64,000 bases of DNA, from assembly GCF_005239225.2 (NCBI RefSeq), contig NC_133284.1, positions 29,560,339-29,624,338 on the forward strand. The letters are read 5' to 3'. Position numbers and translations under genes: made by a program. The notes beneath the pieces are model-generated. The model was not told the DNA's origin. It did no database searches and was given only the letters and a program-made list of their open reading frames with translations. Source of the stretch: Populus alba. Lineage: Eukaryota; Streptophyta; Magnoliopsida; Malpighiales; Salicaceae. Below, piece after piece: positions 58,173-64,000 of this stretch; position 1 is the stretch's first letter; every line of letters starts with the position of its first letter.

Positions 58173-61100
58173 ATGGCCCCTCGGACAAGAAGAATGGCGT
58201 TTCCGAAAGTGTTGATTGAGAGAGACACCGACTCCGAGCAAAGTTCTTCATCGGACGATGAAGATGAGTTGGAAGAAGAAGATGAGGGCCCACCATCAGA
58301 ATCAGAACCAGAACCAGAAGAGGAGGATTCAACCAAAAATGGATACGGAGAGAGAATTGAAGAAGATTTAAGTTTAAAAAAGAAAGGAAAAGCACCCATC
58401 ACTATTAGTCTCAAGAAAGTTTGCAAAGTAAGCTGCTTTCCCTTAAAGGTTTCCTTTTTCCCTTTCTTTTAATAATGATTTATTGATGGTTTGTGGTGAA
58501 GGTGTGTAAGAAACCGGGACATGAAGCGGGATTTAAAGGAGCAACATACATAGATTGTCCTATGAAACCTTGCTTTCTCTGCAAAATGCCAGGTATGTGT
58601 CCATTTTGGCAAGCATTTATTCTATTCAAGTCCTTTATATGATTTTTTGCTGTTAAAGTTGTTGCTTTTTTGGGAATTCTGACAAATTACCATTTGCCAA
58701 TTTGTCTTTTAGTAATCTGGAATTAGTCTACTAAACTAACTTGTTTGCGAAAATGCTACTGTGATCAATGCTTTAAACTCGCCGTGTCAATAATTTTCTA
58801 TTATTTTTGTGACGGATTTTTGTTGAAGTCATTTTTTTAATCGTGTGTATTATTTGTGTTTTATGTTAATTCAATGATATCTATTGTCTATGGTAGGTAC
58901 TGCTCAATGTGTGATTTGATGGTATAAAATGATGTGTTGATGTTGATAGTGTTTTGTGAATGGCCAGGCCACACTACAATGACATGCCCACATAGAGTGG
59001 CAATTGAGCATGGTGTAATCCCAGCACCCCGTGCAAGCACTCATAATACAGTGGAATATGTCTTACAGCGCCAGCTTAGACCAAGAATCCTTCCAGTTAG
59101 TTGTCTTCTCTCTTTTGTGTTCAGACACCCATGTGCTGTTTTTTTTATTATTTGTTTTAGGGGCGGGGGTTTTGTCAGGGATGGTGGTACATGTCATGTT
59201 TAGAAAAATTTATCAATCCTGAGAGCACTCTAGTCTTGAAATAGTTAGTGATGCAGCAATTTGATGATGGTTTGACTTATTTTTTCAAAAATATTTTGTA
59301 CAAAACCTGCTCTTTTGCAATGATTTCATCTGGTTTGACTGATTCTGGAAAATTCAGATTTCCTAGCTTTTGGACTCCCTATTGTGTTCAGTTTGTCTGT
59401 GAGAAATTTTTATGTTCCTGATTGGATTGATCAACATGATTTTTGTGCAGCTCCTTTTTTTGGTGATTTTGAGCTGCTGTTGCATATCTTGGCAGCAAAT
59501 TTTTCATACATTGTGTTTTTTGATACAGATAAAACCAGCATATGTTATACCAGATCAAGTTTGTTGTGCAGTTATCAGATACCACAGCAGGCGAGTAACA
59601 TGTTTGGAATTTCATCCAACAAAAAATAACATCCTTTTATCTGGAGATAAGGTTAGGCTCATGCTATGCATTGTAGTTGATACAAGTTTTTTTTTAAGGA
59701 TGCACTATTTCATTATAATTGTCCTACACTTCATTTATCTCCCTTTTCTGCTTTCTTCTTCTTCTTCTTCTTCTGGGTCTGTTGAAAAGAAAGGACAAGT
59801 TGGAGTTTGGGATTTTGACAAAGTGCATGAAAGGATGGTTTATCAAAACATACACACTTGTATTGTAAATAACATGAGGTGAACTCTCATTCATGAAATT
59901 TTAGTTTTCTTTTTATTCACTTGAAGCTGTGGGGTAAATAAAGAACAATTATCACGTGTATTTTCAGGTTTAAATCTACAAATGATGGTATGGTATATGC
60001 TGCATCCTCTGATGGAACAATTAGTAGCACTGATTTGGAGACTGGAATTTCATCATCTTTGATGAACCTTAATCCTAATGGTTGGCAGGTAACTTGACTT
60101 TATCTTCTATTCATGCAATGCCTGTTAGTATCTCATGGTTATATTGTTTTTTCTTGAGTCTTATGTTTTGTCCTCTTGAGATTTGTTTGTTAAGATTTGT
60201 TAATATGTAGATGCCTTTGGTTTGAATGGTGAATTTCAGTTCAACTCTTCTCTTGTTATAATTTGATGAATGGATGGTCCAGTGTGTTAAAAAGCCATTG
60301 TCTGATGTCTGTACTTATGAAAGGTTCCCTGCATGCATGTTAATTGATTGGGCAGAGGCGGAGGAAGAAAACTAAATTTTTGTCATATTTGCTTAATAAA
60401 CTGATTTCTGATTATTAATTTTGGCGGATGACTGTATATGGCTTTTTTGCAGGGTCCAAGTAATTGGAGAATGCTTTATGGCATGGATATCAATTCAGAG
60501 AAAGGTGTTGTGCTTGTTGCTGACAACTTTGGTTTTCTCTACATGTAAGGTTCAAGATTTTAGATAACTTTGTCTATACAGAAATATTTAGATATGCAAC
60601 AGGGAAACAGATTTAAAACAGGTAATTGCGTGAATGGAATGCGTGCTTTATGAACTAGTCATTGGATACCTGCACTTATCACTTAGTTGGACAAGTTTTA
60701 GCTATGCTTCTTCCACCTTTTCAAGAAGCATGCCACATTTACAGCAATCGATATCCAGAAGCTGAACTATATTTATGAATTTGTCAGTTATGCATGGCCC
60801 ATGAACTGCTGTAATGGAAACATGATTCCCTTGTCATCTTGATTTGTTAATTGATGAGCCACCTTTAAGAGGGAATGCTGGTTTACCATATGTTGATAGC
60901 TATGCTAATTTTAACTCGTATTTTTGTATGCATTCCGAACTTTATTCCATCTTCTTGGCATTTCTTTGATGGTGGATAAGAGCACAAGTCATGATCAGTA
61001 TGCTAGTACTTGGAGGAACATGTGCATCCATAGACAAGCTTGGGATTCATATGGGAGTAACACAATAAAACCTGAAAGAAAATATTTAAAAATTCATTTG

Positions 61101-62961
61101 AGACTTCTACTTTAGTGCTGCCAGTTTGCTTAAATATTCATTTCTGCTTGAATTCAAAAAGCTAATGAAGAAATAGAAAATGGATGGACAGTGTAACAAG
61201 AATCAAGCACCTCGTGGGGGAACTTCTGATGGATTTGTGTGGTTTCATTATTTTCTCTGTGCCTTCTTTAAATAACTCGCTCAAAGTTGGGTTTTGTGCT
61301 TCTTATGGCTTGCTCAGGGTGGATACACGATCCAACAGTAAAATTGGGGAGGCAATTTTGATCCATAAGAAAGGTAGCAAAGTTGTTGGACTTCATTGCA
61401 ATCCAGTTCAACCAGAGCTTCTTTTGAGCTGTGGAAATGATCATTTTGTAAGTTTTTAATGTCATTAGTTATTATACATTTTGTATTTGCTCTTGTCTCT
61501 GCTGGACCATCTGGCTATTCTATAAACCTCTGTGTATGCTCTGTTTCCCTGGTTTTCCCCCTCTTGTTTCACAGATTCTGTCTCTTAGATGGATTAAAAA
61601 AAGGCTGTCTAAAACATGCTTGTTTTTCTCAGCAACATGTAAATACTTGTTTGTGTGTGGTTTTTGTTTATGTTGTCCTGTTCATACTAGCCTAAGCAAT
61701 ATCATCTTCTCAGGCTCGTATATGGGATATGCGTCAACTGAAAGCTGGATCATCTCTTTCTGACCTTGCACACAAACGCGTTGTTAACTCTGCATATTTT
61801 TCTCCATTGTCTGGTAGCAAGATTCTTACCACTTCACAAGACAACCGCCTGCGTATTTGGGATTCTATCTTTGGAAACTTGGACTCCCCAAGCCGAGAAA
61901 TCGTACACAGTCATGATTTTAACAGACATCTAACTCCTTTCCGTGCTGAATGGGATCCAAAGGTGATAGAAATTGATTGATGTGTGTAACTTTCAGGCTT
62001 GCCTTTATTCTTTATGAATTCAGGGACATTTTTTTTGTTTCAGGATCCAACAGAGTCCCTTGCAGTTATTGGTCGCTACATAAGTGAAAATTACAATGGA
62101 GCTGCCTTGCATCCGATTGATTTTATTGACATTAGCACTGGGCAACTAGTTGCTGAAGTTATGGATCCAAACATCACAACCATTAGTCCTGTGAACAAGC
62201 TACATCCACGAGATGATATTTTGGCATCTGGCAGTTCGAGGTTGTTCTCTACTCTTTCATTGGTTCAATGGATTCCATAGCAGAGAAACCCTTATATATA
62301 TATATATATAACAGCTAGACCTTTTGTCGTTGAAATTCTGCAGGATGATCCAATTAGCCTTCTTAACTGGAACATTTACATACTCTTTTGTCATGCATCA
62401 CTTCAATTAATCCTTAGGCCAGCTTTAGTGCCCATGATAACCACATCTTTTCCAGTGGCATCATGCGATTTACATATCCACCCATCTGTTTAAGAAACTC
62501 TTGTTATTGATATTAACTCCAATTAAGAGTATATATATGTTTCTCTTCCCATTTGCTGAGTGGCTGATTTTTAATTATCAATAATTTAATGGTTAACTTG
62601 TTGATGCTCTTATATTTAGTATTTGGATGTATCGATAGGAAGTTGGAAATCAGTGACGGAGGGCTTAGCACTATTCTACTTTTAGTTTGATATTTTCCCC
62701 TTGTCTTTTTTGTTCTTAATAAACTACTCTTCCAGGTCCCTTTTCATTTGGAGGCCAAAGGAGAAGTCTGAACCTGTGGAAAAGAAAGATGAAAGTAAGA
62801 TTATTATTTGTGGAGGTTCTATGAAAAAGCGTAAAGGCAAGTTTGGTGGTGAAAGTGATGATGATTCTGAAGATGATGGATGTGTATCCAAGGGCAAGAA
62901 TTTTCAATTTAAAAAGGCTGGATCAAAATCAGCTCCCAGACCTCGCAAGGTTAACAAATAA
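58173..62961 (+). CDS. DDB2: DNA damage-binding protein 2 (UV-damage recognition, WD40; 11 exons, 566 aa)
   Basis: Exons: 58173-58427, 58502-58592, 58968-59095, 59529-59651, 59790-59878, 59968-60088, 60453-60544, 61318-61447, 61714-61962, 62044-62240 and 62736-62961; all introns are GT/AG and the sum is 1,701 nt. The N terminus ([25 protein letters not shown]) is basic then strongly acidic. Two zinc-knuckle-like motifs span exons 2-3 ([10 protein letters not shown]...DC and [14 protein letters not shown]), as in plant DDB2. WD40 blades follow; the ARIWDMR segment (residues 344-350) is the DWD box that contacts DDB1 in CUL4 ubiquitin ligases. The C terminus has MKKRKGK and an SDDDSEDDG stretch, likely nuclear. 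DDB2 recognises UV photoproducts in chromatin for nucleotide excision repair. Key residues and length agree with Arabidopsis DDB2, so function is inferred with good confidence. Confidence 0.96.
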
Positions 62962-63290
62962 GCTTACAAATGGGAACAATCTGTGTTATCTACTGCTGTG
63001 GACGGAAAGTTTTGTCCCTAGATTTGTTGATTCCACCTATAAATCTCTACATGGATCGCCAAGTAACCTTCATTTTGACAGAAGTGCACTTTAACAGCAG
63101 CAGCAGCAGTGCTCCTCCTTTTGTATTCTGTATAATTGCGAACAAAATGCAATGCAGTGTAATTTATGTTTCCTTGTTCTGGTAGTAGTATTGCAGCAGG
63201 ATTTCGTGTTTAGCCTATTGGATCATTGTGTGATGGGATTTTCTTCATTAGTTTTCTAGGCTGGTATACAGTGCCTTGCAGGTCGGGGCT
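62962..63290 (+). other. DDB2 3' UTR
   Basis: Follows the TAA at 62959-62961. It contains a CAG-repeat-like AGCAGCAGCAGCAG (63095-63108) and T-rich polyadenylation-type context (GTGTAATTTATG, near 63157). The exact cleavage site is unknown. Confidence 0.5.
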
Positions 63291-64000
63291 TCCATTCGAA
63301 TTAAAAAAAAAACATCAAACTGTTCACCGACTGGCACAAACAACCTCGACATAGTTAATGTAAGTTTTTAAGAGGTAAAACTCAGTATTTCACCGTCAGT
63401 TAACTTCTATCCAGCACTGTGCATGATGTTCCTCGTTGAGGGAAACCAACACGCTCTAATAAACCCTAGGTAGACTGGTACAGGCATTTCCCTCCGGCAT
63501 TTCCAGACTCGGTAAAATAGCAAATCTGGTATTTAGGTGGCTCTGCAGTATTCCTATTATACTCAGGTTAGCCGGTATGGTTTAGAACCTAAACCAACCT
63601 TTTCATGCTGTAGTAGCATGACAAATGTTCATCAAGTCATATAAATAACTGATCTTTTTGTAAAGGATCAAGGAAAGTTATCCAACACAGTTACTCTTTT
63701 ATTCACATTCATGTGAGACGTTTGAACACCAGCTGAAAATAATAGGAAATCTACAAGTAGATTTTTTGTAGTTGGTGGGTTAGTTGAACACTATCTGATT
63801 TATTTTGATACGAAACAAACCTAAACAGGAAGATGATGAAAATAAACGAATTACTGCAGCGAGGGAAAACACTTACCCTAAGATCATTAATCATAGAGTG
63901 TAATATTAGAGGCCAAAACCCCACAGATCAAAGAGGTATAAAGAGAAACCAAATCAATTATAGCAAGGAAGCATTGAAGGACACCAAAATCCTACAGTTC
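63291..64000. other. Right-end intergenic DNA
   Basis: No open frame or recognised repeat is supported in these 710 bases. They may lead into a gene beyond the window. Confidence 0.5.

Noticed and set aside
58090..58426. Two minus-strand frames opposite DDB2 exon 1
   Set aside because: They are antisense images of the acidic, serine-rich repeat codons of DDB2.
59384..59882. Plus-strand frames reading through DDB2 introns 3 and 4
   Set aside because: They contain true exons 4 and 5 plus intron sequence; splice sites and family conservation give a better model.
1..64000. CRISPR array, phage or bacterial defence system
   Set aside because: Composition, introns, and plant transposon content show a plant nuclear genome; tandem arrays here lack repeat-spacer structure.

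Overview
This is nuclear plant DNA. It is AT-rich, with intron-rich genes and dense nested retrotransposons. The SINE-like and MITE-like repeats and the gene sequences look like Salicaceae, most likely Populus; the species is an inference. Three conserved host genes can be modelled exon by exon: an AIRP2-type RING E3 ubiquitin ligase (17013-19820, minus, 5 exons, 244 aa), a cis-prenyltransferase (27106-28631, minus, 3 exons, 305 aa) and the UV-damage recognition protein DDB2 (58173-62961, plus, 11 exons, 566 aa). Each spliced model keeps a single reading frame with GT/AG junctions throughout.

Layout. Positions 1-9336 hold the 5' part of a Ty3/gypsy Ogre/Tat retrotransposon on the minus strand: LTR, primer binding site, the extra ORF1, gag-protease and the first codons of pol, cut by the window edge. 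It is nearly intact, with one in-frame stop in ORF1 and one in gag. It lies against a copia LTR fragment. A decayed Ty1/copia element (9909-14721, minus) follows, flanked by inverted 184-bp LTR pieces where direct repeats would be expected. Positions 16.9-28.7 kb carry the RING and cis-prenyltransferase genes, separated by about 7 kb of T-rich, MITE-like and SINE-like DNA.

Positions 29-42.6 kb are a graveyard of LTR elements: a gypsy-type coding relic with tandem-repeat arrays, an integrase fragment, a second Ogre-type LTR, a 1.56-kb dispersed repeat also present at 54.1 kb, a chromovirus integrase relic between inverted LTR-like segments, and a third Ogre-type LTR with a fresh 414-bp tandem duplication. 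That third LTR is split by a CACTA (En/Spm) transposon at 42656-49632, with matching termini and a TTA target duplication. Positions 51-57.9 kb are repeat remnants. DDB2 occupies the right end.

The host genes do not form a pathway. The main interest is the layered history of insertions and some structured sequences inside the LTRs. I found no tRNA, rRNA, CRISPR or prokaryotic-type system.
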